DNA from: an uncultured Alphaproteobacteria bacterium
GTDB taxonomy: Bacteria; Pseudomonadota; Alphaproteobacteria; SP197
Reading direction: 5' to 3'
Assembly: GCA_938048755.1 (NCBI GenBank)
Contig: CALIUG010000211.1
Coordinates: 1-41,505, forward strand
DNA length: 41,505 nucleotides
This document shows, in pieces, positions 34,139 through 41,505 of the stretch. The position numbers were made by a program, and so were the translations under genes. Position 1 is the first letter of the stretch. Every line of letters starts with the position of its first letter. Under the pieces are notes generated by a model. That model was not told where the DNA came from. It worked only from the letters and a program-made list of their open reading frames with translations, and made no database searches.

Positions 34139-34657
34139 TCACAGGGCGTTCCAGAGCGAGTCCGGCTTGCGGCTGAAACGTGCGCTGCCGTCTTCGACCT
34201 GTGATTCGACACGTTCCCAGTTCCGGCGCCCGGTCTCGATACCCATGGCGATGTTGTTGCCGAGCCATTTGTCACGCACCCGCGGATCCCAGTTGAGGAA
34301 AAGCTCACCATCACGCACGGTCCAAGCAGTATCGGGTTCAACCTCGGCGGCGTATTGGCCCTGCGAAAGCGCATAGGCACACCAGCCACCGAATTGCGGC
34401 GCATAGGCTTCCGGGTCGCCGGCAAACAGGTCGCGGTTTTCGGCGCTGGAGAAGTACCAGGTGGCACCGTTTCAATCATGGGCGATCTCAGGACTGCCTT
34501 CCACGGCGCGGTTCTCGGTGAAGTAGGCCACCGTGTCCCAGCCGCCGATGGCAACACCATCAGGGGTGACATTGACCGAAGTTTCTGCGTGCGCTCCAGC
34601 AGCAGCGATGGAAAGGCCAACGGCCACAAAACTCACGGCAATCAGTTTACGCAACAT
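34139..34657 (-). pseudogene. Exported YHS-domain protein interrupted by an in-frame TGA
   Basis: The ATG at 34655-34657 opens a signal peptide (MLRKLIAVSFVAVGLSIAAAGAHA) and then VAIGGWDTVAYFTENRAVEGSPEIAHD. The frame stops at TGA (34472-34474, codon 62) and continues in the same frame as NGATWYFSSAENRDLFAGDP, APQFGGWCAYALSQGQ, DGELFLNWDPRVRDKWL and ends at a stop at 34139-34141, giving 171 sense codons in all. The YHS family usually has a residue such as W or Q in the H-x-x-NGATW position; a one-base change (TGG to TGA) is sufficient. YHS proteins are periplasmic and linked to metals and copper in particular; their role is unclear. Other genes here use TGA as normal stop, so recoding as Trp is unlikely. 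Confidence 0.78.
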
Positions 34658-34879
34658 GGTCAGTCCCCTCTGGTCTGGCCGCCCACCGGCCTACTGGTGA
34701 AGAAATAGGGATACCTGCAAGCCACTGCCAGATTCCATGCTTCACAATTTCGCCAGCGGCCCTGTCATGTTTTGTAATCGGGCTGGCTGCGCTCGAGCAT
34801 GCGCAAGAGGGCAGCTGAACTGAACCGTCAAACGGCCTTTGCGAAGCCCTTGAAAAACCCTGCTGACTCTCGACACCGA

Positions 34880-36103
34880 TCATCGGAGCGTCATGTCGCC
34901 ATCGCGGACAGCACAATGGAGCGGGTTGAAGCCGATGCGATAGGAAAGTTCGGCAGGACGTTCGATGTTCCAGACGGCGAGGTCCGCGGCCTTGCCGACT
35001 TCCAGCGTGCCCCGCTGATGGGCCATGCCCAGGGCACGTGCGGCTTCGCGGGTCGTGCCGGCAAGTGCTTCCTCGGGCGTCATGCGGAAAAGCGTGGCAG
35101 CCATGTTCATCATCAGCAACAGAGACGTGGCGGGCGAACTGCCGGGATTGCAGTCGGTCGAAACCGCCATGGGCACACCGGCACGGCGGAGCAGGTCGAT
35201 GGGCGGGACGTTGGTGTCGCGCAGGAAATAAAATGCGCCAGGCAGCATCACCGCAACGCTTCCGGCCTTTGCCATGGCTGATGCTCCCTCTTCCGAAAGA
35301 AACTCCAGATGGTCACAGGAAAGCGCGTTGTAGCGGGCGGCCAGCGCCGCGCCGCCCATGTCGGAGAGCTGTTCTGCATGGAGTTTGACCGGCAGTCCAA
35401 GTTCCTGGGCTTTCTGGAAAACCCGTTCGGTCTGATCGGTGTCAAAAGCAATGTGCTCGCAGAAGGCATCGACCGCATCGGCAAGGCCTTCGGCGGCAAC
35501 CGCCGGCATGGCTTCCTGACAGACGAGGTCGATATAGGCATCAGCCCTACCCTCGAACTCCGGCGGCAGGGCGTGTGCGCCCAGAAAGGTCGTGGCGATG
35601 TTGACCGGGCACAGCTCCCCAATCCGGCGCGCTGCGCGCAACATGGTGGTCTCCGCAGCGATGTCGAGACCATAACCGGATTTGATCTCGATGGTGGTAA
35701 CGCCTTCGCCGATCAGCGCATCGATCCTGGGCAAGGCGCGTGCGACGAGCGTGTCCAGACTTGCCTCACGGGTCGCACGCACGGTCGAGAGAATGCCGCC
35801 GCCGGCCTTCAGCAGTTCCTCATAGGTTGCGCCTTCGAGACGCATTTCAAATTCGGCAGCGCGATCGCCGCCGTAAACCGCATGGGTGTGGCAATCGACC
35901 AGACCGGGCGTGATCCAGCGGCCTTCGGCATCATGAACCCCAAGCGCCAGACTGCCCGGACGATCCGGTAGATCGGCCGCGGCCCCACAATAGACGAGGA
36001 CTCCGTCCTTGATGCCCAGCGCTCCATCCTCGATGGCACCATAGGGCGTGGCTCCGGCAACCATGGTTGCCAATCGAGCGTTAATCCAGAGCGAATCCCA
36101 CAT
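34880..36103 (-). CDS. hutI: Imidazolonepropionase
   Basis: 407 residues from the ATG at 36101-36103. An amidohydrolase with the HutI signature [12 protein letters not shown] (His72-x-His74), [43 protein letters not shown] with two further metal His, and [25 protein letters not shown] with the catalytic Asp. It hydrolyses 4-imidazolone-5-propionate to N-formimino-L-glutamate, the third step after HutU. It is divergent from hutF across about 140 bases; no HutC-type palindrome is recognisable in that gap. The gene is adjacent to the broken YHS gene, but 220 bases separate them. Confidence 0.96.
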   Translation of the reverse strand: MWDSLWINARLATMVAGATPYGAIEDGALGIKDGVLVYCGAAADLPDRPGSLALGVHDAEGRWITPGLVDCHTHAVYGGDRAAEFEMRLEGATYEELLKAGGGILSTVRATREASLDTLVARALPRIDALIGEGVTTIEIKSGYGLDIAAETTMLRAARRIGELCPVNIATTFLGAHALPPEFEGRADAYIDLVCQEAMPAVAAEGLADAVDAFCEHIAFDTDQTERVFQKAQELGLPVKLHAEQLSDMGGAALAARYNALSCDHLEFLSEEGASAMAKAGSVAVMLPGAFYFLRDTNVPPIDLLRRAGVPMAVSTDCNPGSSPATSLLLMMNMAATLFRMTPEEALAGTTREAARALGMAHQRGTLEVGKAADLAVWNIERPAELSYRIGFNPLHCAVRDGDMTLR

Positions 36104-36245
36104 GACGTTTTCCCGGCTTTTGACGAGCCTAGGGTCAGAGCACAAAGGCGGGCAAGGGTTGCAGGGCGCCGCAGGGTCGGGTTAAGTCGCTGCATCAAAG
36201 ATAACGAGAGCGGGAAACACTGCTCCGGTCTGGGATGGGGACAGT

Positions 36246-37625
36246 ATGACTGACTATTTCGCCAGGGCAGCGTTGCTGCCCAAGGGCTGGTCCGACGATG
36301 TATTGATCGGTGTCGATGACGCCGGATCCATCACGTCGATCAAGGCGAATGTGAAACCCTCTCGTGGGGCCGTGCGCCTGTCCGGCCCGGTCCTGCCTGG
36401 CATGGCGAACCTGCACAGTCACGCTTTCCAGCGGGCCATGGCCGGGCTGGCCGAGCGCGCCGGGACCGGCAGCCAGGACAGCTTCTGGACCTGGCGCGAC
36501 ATCATGTACAAGTTCCTGGCGCGCCTGGATCCCCAGCAGGTCGGCGCGATAGCAGCACAGCTCTATGTCGAGATGCTGAAATCCGGTTACACGACCGTGG
36601 GCGAGTTCCACTATCTGCACCATCAGCCCGACGGCAAACCCTATGACAGCCTGACCGAGATGGCCGACCAGGTGATCGGGGCCGCCGGTCGCACGGGCAT
36701 CGCCATGACCATGCTGCCGGTGCTCTACACCTACAGTGGGTTTGGTGCGAAACCACACGCGCCCCAGCAGCGCCGCTTCATCAATGGCGCTGACCGCTTC
36801 CTGCGCATATTCGAAGATCTGCACAGCAGGCACGTGGACGACCCGCAGGTCCGGCTGGGCATCGCACCCCATTCCCTACGCGCGGTCTCGAAGGGTGTGC
36901 TTTCGGAGGCCATTACCGGCCTCAACCGCATGGACCCGACCGCACCGATCCACATTCATATCGCAGAGCAGGCCAAGGAAGTCGAAGACTGCAAGGCGTG
37001 GTCGAACCTGCGTCCGGTGACCTGGCTCTACACCAACTTCAATGTCGACGAGCGCTGGTGCCTGATCCATGCCACCCACATCAACCGGATGGAAACCTGG
37101 ATGGTGGCCCACAGCCGTGCGGTGACGGGCATCTGCCCGACCACGGAAGCCAATCTGGGCGACGGCATCTTTCCCCTGGGTCTCTACATGCGTGGTGAAG
37201 GCAGGTTCGGTATCGGATCGGACAGCCACATATCCGTCAGTCCGATCGAGGAGTTACGATGGCTTGAATATGTGCAGCGTCTGCGCCGCGAGATCCGCAA
37301 CGTGATGTCGACCGACAAGCAGCGCCATGTCGGCGCACGCCTGTGGAATGCCGCCCTCTCCGGCGGCGCCCAGGCGCTGGGTCGCCCCATCGACGGATTG
37401 AAGGTGGGCAACCGCGCTGATTTCATCGCACTCGATGCCAACCATCCCGTTCTGTTCGGCCGCAGGGGCCACGCCCTGACCGACAGCCTGGTGTTCTCCG
37501 GCAACAGCAATTCCATCAGCGATGTCGTGGTCGGTGGCCAGCAGGTCATCAGCGATGGACACCACAAAGACGAAGAGAAGATCGCCCGGGCCTATCGCAA
37601 GGCCGTCGGCGATCTGATGGCATAA
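36246..37625 (+). CDS. hutF: Formimidoylglutamate deiminase
   Basis: 459 residues, GGGGAC before the ATG. An amidohydrolase with GMANLHSHAFQRAMAGLAERAG (His57-x-His59), TTVGEFHYLHHQPDGKPYD, IAPHSLRAVSK, IHIHIAEQAKEVEDC, LIHATHINRMETWMV and GIGSDSHISVSPIEELRWLEY, all matching HutF. It converts N-formimino-L-glutamate to N-formyl-L-glutamate and ammonia. This places the organism on the two-step HutF/HutG route (as in pseudomonads and many alphaproteobacteria) rather than direct HutG formiminoglutamase. A HutG formylglutamate amidohydrolase is not seen in the window. Divergent from hutI and convergent with the GST gene. Confidence 0.96.
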   Translation: MTDYFARAALLPKGWSDDVLIGVDDAGSITSIKANVKPSRGAVRLSGPVLPGMANLHSHAFQRAMAGLAERAGTGSQDSFWTWRDIMYKFLARLDPQQVGAIAAQLYVEMLKSGYTTVGEFHYLHHQPDGKPYDSLTEMADQVIGAAGRTGIAMTMLPVLYTYSGFGAKPHAPQQRRFINGADRFLRIFEDLHSRHVDDPQVRLGIAPHSLRAVSKGVLSEAITGLNRMDPTAPIHIHIAEQAKEVEDCKAWSNLRPVTWLYTNFNVDERWCLIHATHINRMETWMVAHSRAVTGICPTTEANLGDGIFPLGLYMRGEGRFGIGSDSHISVSPIEELRWLEYVQRLRREIRNVMSTDKQRHVGARLWNAALSGGAQALGRPIDGLKVGNRADFIALDANHPVLFGRRGHALTDSLVFSGNSNSISDVVVGGQQVISDGHHKDEEKIARAYRKAVGDLMA

Positions 37626-37630
37626 AGCTG

Positions 37631-37737
37631 TGTCACCCCGGACAAGCGGCCCCTGGCCGCGCTGATCCGGGGCCTCGAAAGTTCAGCGCCACTCTGTCGA
37701 GGTCCCGGCTCTCCGCTGCGCTGCGGCCGGGAAGACA
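37631..37737. repeat. Palindromic intergenic repeat element (two hairpins)
   Basis: Between the convergent hutF and GST genes lie two inverted repeats. CCCCGGAC (37636-37643) pairs with ATCCGGGG region (37665-37672) around an inner GCGGCC/GGCCGC. A second arm TCCCGGC (about 37703) pairs with GCCGGGA (37726-37732). TGTCA/AGACA near the outer ends completes an overall inverted layout. The composition matches a dispersed palindromic element seen in alphaproteobacterial intergenic regions, though other copies lie outside this window. It could also act as a bidirectional terminator, but no T-run follows. Confidence 0.6.
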
Positions 37738-37747
37738 CAACAGTTTT

Positions 37748-38383
37748 CTAGGAAGCAAAGCCCCAGGCCAGGCCTTCCTGGCTCATCATGGCGCGAATGC
37801 ACTCCTGATCCTGCATGTCCTGGAGCCAGGTCGAGATGTTGTCCCAGCGGCTGGGTGGCATCTTCATGCGGCGCGACCAGAAACACAGCATGAAGAGCAT
37901 CAAGTCGGCCGTCGTCATGGTGTTACCCGTTAGATACGAGCGATCATCGAGTGCGTCATCCACCCGGCCCCACAACTCCGTCAAGCGTACTTCCGCTGCC
38001 AGCTTCACAGCAGCCTGCTCGGGAGCGCCAACGACATAGTCGTCCGGGTGATACCAGCGCAACAGGGCCTCCTCGACCGTGTTCCCCAGCAAGACCATCC
38101 ATAGATAGTAACGACTGCGATCGGGATCGATGTCTGGCACAAGACCGGCATCGGAGAACCGGTCCGCCAGATACATGGCGATGGCAGAGGACTCGTGCAT
38201 GATGACCCGGCCATCCACGAGCGCAGGAACACGGCCATCTGGGCTGAGTTCGAGAAACTCCTCACTCTGGGTCTCACCGCTGTCGCTGTTGACCGGCTTG
38301 AGTTCGTAGGGTGTACCGATGTGTTCAAGAACAGCGTGGACGACCATGTTGGCGCCACCGGGAACGTAGTACAGGCGGATCAT
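37748..38383 (-). CDS. Glutathione S-transferase family protein
   Basis: 211 residues. The thioredoxin-like N-domain runs from [28 protein letters not shown] to [28 protein letters not shown], with the cis-Pro (VPAL) and the glutathione gamma-glutamyl site (ESSAIA). The all-helical C-domain has [18 protein letters not shown] with the conserved N-capping box. The reaction is unknown; bacterial GSTs conjugate, isomerise or reduce small molecules. Its ATG overlaps the hutH stop by four bases (ATGA), so it is translationally coupled to histidine ammonia-lyase, an unusual partner. Start and stop are clear. Confidence 0.9.
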   Translation of the reverse strand: MIRLYYVPGGANMVVHAVLEHIGTPYELKPVNSDSGETQSEEFLELSPDGRVPALVDGRVIMHESSAIAMYLADRFSDAGLVPDIDPDRSRYYLWMVLLGNTVEEALLRWYHPDDYVVGAPEQAAVKLAAEVRLTELWGRVDDALDDRSYLTGNTMTTADLMLFMLCFWSRRMKMPPSRWDNISTWLQDMQDQECIRAMMSQEGLAWGFAS

Positions 38384-39912
38384 GCAATCTCCGTCAGGTC
38401 AGCGGGAACAAACTCTCGAAAAGCGCCGTCGCGCACCAGAGCACCAACCCCGGCGATGTCAGGGGCCATCAGGCGATCTTCATCCCAGAATGCGGCTTTG
38501 GAACGAACCAGGCCGTGCGCCTTGGTCAGGGAGTCAGACGTCACAAGAGGCTTGCGGAAATCAATCCCCTGGGCAGCAGCCAGCAGTTCAATCGCGATGA
38601 TGTCGGCAAGGTTGTCGTTCATGTCGGCCAGACGTCGCGCACTGTGAGTCGCCATCGAAACATGATCTTCCTGATTGGCCGAGGTCGGCATGCTGTCGAT
38701 GGAACCAGGCGCCGCGCGCTGCTTGTTTTCGGCGGCCAGAGCTGCGGCCGTAACCTGGGCAATCATGAAGCCGGAGTTCACCCCGCTGTCTTCGACCAGG
38801 AAGGGGGGAAGCTCGCTCATGCGCGAATCCGTCAGAAGGGCGATGCGCCGCTCGGCAATGGACCCGATCTCGGCCAGCGCCAGAGCCATGACATCCGAGA
38901 CCATCGCCACGGGTTCTGCATGGAAATTGCCGCCTGAGAGCACGTCACCCTCGTTGGCAAAGACCAGCGGGTTGTCGGTCACGGCATTGGCTTCGCGCAG
39001 CAGCACGCCTGCGGCAAAGCGCAGGTGATCGAGGCACGCGCCCATCACCTGGGGCTGGCAGCGCAAGGAGTATGGGTCCTGAACACGGTCGCAGTCCTCA
39101 TGGGACTTGCGGATCTCGCTGCCATCCAGGAGGTCGCGATAAACCTGTGCGGCAGCGATCTGGCCGGGCTGGCCGCGCACATCGGAGATGCGGGGATCGA
39201 ACGGGGTATCAGCCCCCAGGGAAGCATCGACGCTCATGGCGCCCGAAACCATCGCGGCAGCAAAGTTGTCACCGGCACGGATGAGCCCGTCCAGGGCCAG
39301 CGCGGTGGAAACCTGGGTACCGTTGAGGAGGGCCAGCCCCTCCTTGGCTTCGAGATCCAGTGGTTCCAGACCGATGCGCGTCAGCCCTTCGGTAGCCGGC
39401 ATGGTTTCGCCATCGATACAAATTTCACCGACGCCCATCAGCGCCGTGGAGAGATGCGCAAGCGGTGCCAGATCACCCGAGGCACCGACGGAACCCTTCG
39501 ACGGCACGACCGGCAGGGCATCGGCATTGTAGAGAGCCAGCAACCGTTCGATGACGACACGGCGGCAACCCGAAAAGCCCTGAGCCAGCGCATTGATCTT
39601 GAGCGCCAGCGTCAGCCGCACGATGGGATCAGCCAGGGGCTCGCCCACGCCTGCCGCATGGCTGAGGACGATACGTCGTTGCAGATCACGCAGCCTGTCC
39701 CGTGCGATCGAGGTCTTGGCCAGACTGCCAAAGCCGGTGTTGATGCCATAGACCCGCTCGTCACCTTCGGAAACATCGTGAACCAGGTTGGCGGACGCCT
39801 CGATGGGGGCCCATGCTGAATCATCCAAGGCAAGCGCGACCCCACCATCGCGCAGGGCGACGAGGTCACGATGGGTCAGGTGCCCGGGCTTCACGGTGAT
39901 CGAATGCGACAT
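38380..39912 (-). CDS. hutH: Histidine ammonia-lyase
   Basis: 510 residues from the ATG at 39910-39912, with GGAGGAAG upstream. The MIO cofactor forms from Ala144-Ser145-Gly146 in [16 protein letters not shown]. Other family landmarks are [12 protein letters not shown] (about 54-65), [27 protein letters not shown], the [20 protein letters not shown] stretch and [25 protein letters not shown]. The enzyme removes ammonia from L-histidine to give urocanate. A relative, ergothionase, uses the same scaffold on a trimethylated substrate, and the two cannot be told apart from motifs here; the neighbouring hutI and hutF favour histidine. The gene is divergent from the MttB-family gene by 130 bases and coupled to the GST gene. 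Confidence 0.95.
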   Translation of the reverse strand: MSHSITVKPGHLTHRDLVALRDGGVALALDDSAWAPIEASANLVHDVSEGDERVYGINTGFGSLAKTSIARDRLRDLQRRIVLSHAAGVGEPLADPIVRLTLALKINALAQGFSGCRRVVIERLLALYNADALPVVPSKGSVGASGDLAPLAHLSTALMGVGEICIDGETMPATEGLTRIGLEPLDLEAKEGLALLNGTQVSTALALDGLIRAGDNFAAAMVSGAMSVDASLGADTPFDPRISDVRGQPGQIAAAQVYRDLLDGSEIRKSHEDCDRVQDPYSLRCQPQVMGACLDHLRFAAGVLLREANAVTDNPLVFANEGDVLSGGNFHAEPVAMVSDVMALALAEIGSIAERRIALLTDSRMSELPPFLVEDSGVNSGFMIAQVTAAALAAENKQRAAPGSIDSMPTSANQEDHVSMATHSARRLADMNDNLADIIAIELLAAAQGIDFRKPLVTSDSLTKAHGLVRSKAAFWDEDRLMAPDIAGVGALVRDGAFREFVPADLTEIA

Positions 39913-40042
39913 ATGACTTCCTCCGCGGATCGCGCGCAACCTGACTGCGCACGAACGTTGCGCTTAATCGTCTGTTTACACCGTACCGGCGCGGCCCTAA
40001 TAGCGTTTATGCGGGGATTCACACACAGAGCAAGGGGGCTTC

Positions 40043-41505
40043 ATGGCAAGGGAAGGTAGACGGGCACGTCGTTCGACCAGTTCGCCGATCAAACAGTCGC
40101 CCTGGCGCGAGGTGGTCAACCGCTTTCCGCCCATGGAACCGCTTTCCCGGGACGAGCTGGAGTTTCTGCAGGACCGGTCCCTGAAGGTGCTTGAAGAGAT
40201 CGGCATCGAGTTCCTGCACGACAAGGCGCTCGACATTCTGGCCGACGCCGGCGCCGACGTGAACCGCGACACGAAACGTGTCCGGTTTGACCGTGATCTG
40301 GTCACCGAATCCGTCGCCAAGGCCCCATCGGAATTCACGCTACATGCCCGTAACGCGGAGCGTGACATCACCATTGGCGGCAACCGGATCGCATTCTGCC
40401 CCGTGGCAAGCCCGCCCTTCTGCCATGACCTCGATGGCGGACGGCGTGAAGGCAACTTCAAGGACTATTGCGACTTCCTGCGGCTGGCGCAGAGCCTAAA
40501 TTGCCTGCATTTCTTCGGTGGTTATCCCGTCGAGCCGACCGACCTGCCCGCTGCCAGCCGTCATCTCGATTGTCTGGCAGCCTTCGTCACCCTGACCGAT
40601 CGTGCCTGGCATGCCTATTCCCTGGGCGCCGAACGCATCGATGATGCGCTTTCCATCATCGGCATTGCGCGTGGACGCTCCCGCGATGAACTCAAGAGTG
40701 AAGCCAGCATTGTTACCGTGATCAATGCCAACTCACCCCTGCGTTTCGACACCCCGATGCTCGACGGCATGATGGCCATGGCCGAACACGGCCAGCCGGT
40801 CATCGTCACGCCCTTCACGTTGTCGGGTGCCATGGCTCCGGCCACCGTCGCCGGAGCTCTGACCCAGCAGAACGCGGAAGCCCTGGCCGGACTCACCATG
40901 GTGCAGCTCACCAATCCCGGTGCACCGATGGTCTATGGCGGCTTCACCAGCAATGTCGACATGAAGACCGGCGCCCCGGCCTTCGGCACGCCCGAATACA
41001 CCCGCGCTGCCATGATCGGCGGCCAGCTTGCACGCCTGAACGGCCTTCCCTACCGGTCGAGCAACGTCAATGCATCAACCTCGGTCGATGCCCAGGCGGC
41101 CTATGAAAGCCAGATGTCCCTGTGGGCCGCGACCATGGGCCACGCCAACATCATGCTGCATGGCGCCGGTTGGCTGGAAGGCGGCCTGGTTGCCAGCTTC
41201 GAGAAGATGGTGATCGATGCCGACACGATCCAGATGATCGCCGAGACCATGCAGCCCATCGACGTCACCGACGACGCCATCGGGATCGAAGCGATGCGCG
41301 ATGTGGGACCCGGTGGCCATTTCTTCGGCACGCAGCACACACTGGATCGCTACGAGACCGCCTTCTACGAACCCATGATTTCGGACTGGCGCAACTTCGA
41401 AGCCTGGGAGGAAGCAGGCTCTCCTGACGCCGCCCGGCGCGCCAACACGCTCTACAAGAAGCTTCTGGAGGCCTATGAGCCGCCGCCGCTGGATGCAGCG
41501 ATTGC
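40043..41505 (+). CDS. Trimethylamine methyltransferase (MttB)-family protein, C-terminus cut by window end
   Basis: 487 codons are open to the window end, starting at the ATG at 40043 after AAGGGGG. The N-terminus is basic (MAREGRRARRSTSS), followed by PMEPLSRDELEFLQDRSLKVLEEIGIEFLHDKALDIL, then LHARNAERDITIGGNRIAFCP and PVIVTPFTLSGAMAPATVAGALTQQNAEALAG, LTNPGAPMVYGGFTSNVDMKTGAPAFGTPEY and WAATMGHANIMLHGAGWLEGGL, all characteristic of the MttB superfamily. There is no in-frame TAG anywhere in the visible part, so it belongs to the non-pyrrolysine branch, which includes methyltransferases acting on quaternary amines such as glycine betaine or proline betaine with a corrinoid partner. Substrate is unknown; the hutH neighbour is suggestive only. 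A corrinoid protein gene would be expected beyond the window. Confidence 0.9.
   Translation, partial: MAREGRRARRSTSSPIKQSPWREVVNRFPPMEPLSRDELEFLQDRSLKVLEEIGIEFLHDKALDILADAGADVNRDTKRVRFDRDLVTESVAKAPSEFTLHARNAERDITIGGNRIAFCPVASPPFCHDLDGGRREGNFKDYCDFLRLAQSLNCLHFFGGYPVEPTDLPAASRHLDCLAAFVTLTDRAWHAYSLGAERIDDALSIIGIARGRSRDELKSEASIVTVINANSPLRFDTPMLDGMMAMAEHGQPVIVTPFTLSGAMAPATVAGALTQQNAEALAGLTMVQLTNPGAPMVYGGFTSNVDMKTGAPAFGTPEYTRAAMIGGQLARLNGLPYRSSNVNASTSVDAQAAYESQMSLWAATMGHANIMLHGAGWLEGGLVASFEKMVIDADTIQMIAETMQPIDVTDDAIGIEAMRDVGPGGHFFGTQHTLDRYETAFYEPMISDWRNFEAWEEAGSPDAARRANTLYKKLLEAYEPPPLDAAI

Noticed and set aside
34472-34474. Genetic-code change with TGA as Trp
   Set aside because: TGA terminates many intact genes in the window, including hyuA, hutU and the class V aminotransferase, so only a local lesion is needed.
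36104-36245. HutC operator between hutI and hutF
   Set aside because: No HutC-like palindrome could be identified by eye in the divergent gap.

Overview
The window is a G+C-rich bacterial chromosome segment that reads as an alphaproteobacterium, probably near Rhodospirillales. This is inferred from gene families, not from any rRNA. The markers are an S49 peptidase / methyltransferase / DUF2007 / polyprenyl-synthase neighbourhood, a type II lumazine synthase (RibH2-like) behind an FMN riboswitch, the HutF branch of histidine degradation, FIST and DUF3179 proteins, and a palindromic intergenic element of alphaproteobacterial style. Genes are tightly packed, with many 4-base ATGA start/stop overlaps.

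Layout. 1-2.7 kb: housekeeping block (S49 peptidase cut by the window edge, N6-adenine methyltransferase, DUF2007, octaprenyl-type diphosphate synthase). 2.7-6.5 kb: hydantoinase/oxoprolinase pair hyuA-hyuB, then tRNA-Pro(CGG). 6.8-14.6 kb: small exported and membrane proteins, a GT2 / amidohydrolase / DMT-exporter run on the minus strand, and a class III aminotransferase overlapping a GT4 glycosyltransferase that carries an in-frame stop. 14.7-18.1 kb: frameshifted DUF3179 protein, FIST sensor-domain protein, Sel1-SPOR envelope protein. 18.1-23.3 kb: the most unusual region, a mostly exported redox set. It holds a class I cytochrome c, a rhodanese, a protein with about 100 cysteines in CxxC-type repeats fused to a cytochrome P460 domain, an exported SUMF1-fold protein, a small exported protein, and a DUF6969-like protein closed by a strong terminator. 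23.5-27.7 kb: class V aminotransferase, IS5-family element, 2OG-Fe(II) oxygenase in a more A+T-rich patch, Ni/Co transporter. 27.7-28.4 kb: FMN riboswitch and ribH2. 28.4-41.5 kb: histidine utilisation (hutU, hutI, hutF, hutH) mixed with a sarcosine-oxidase-like pair, an MFS transporter, a broken YHS protein, a GST, and an MttB-family methyltransferase cut by the window end.

How the genes fit together. HutH, HutU, HutI and HutF would take histidine through urocanate, imidazolone propionate and formiminoglutamate to formylglutamate; HutG is not in the window. The flavin demethylase-like pair and the MttB homologue suggest, as inference only, that methylated histidine-type compounds may feed the same route. 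The 18-23 kb set looks like one periplasmic electron-transfer or metal/sulfur-handling module built around the cysteine-repeat P460 protein, and is the best candidate for an undescribed system.

Four genes are broken by single lesions while the rest of each frame stays intact: GT4 by TAG, the SoxA-like gene by TAA, the YHS gene by TGA, and DUF3179 by one missing base next to a G run. They may be sequencing or assembly errors, recent decay or, least likely, recoding; raw-read checking would decide.
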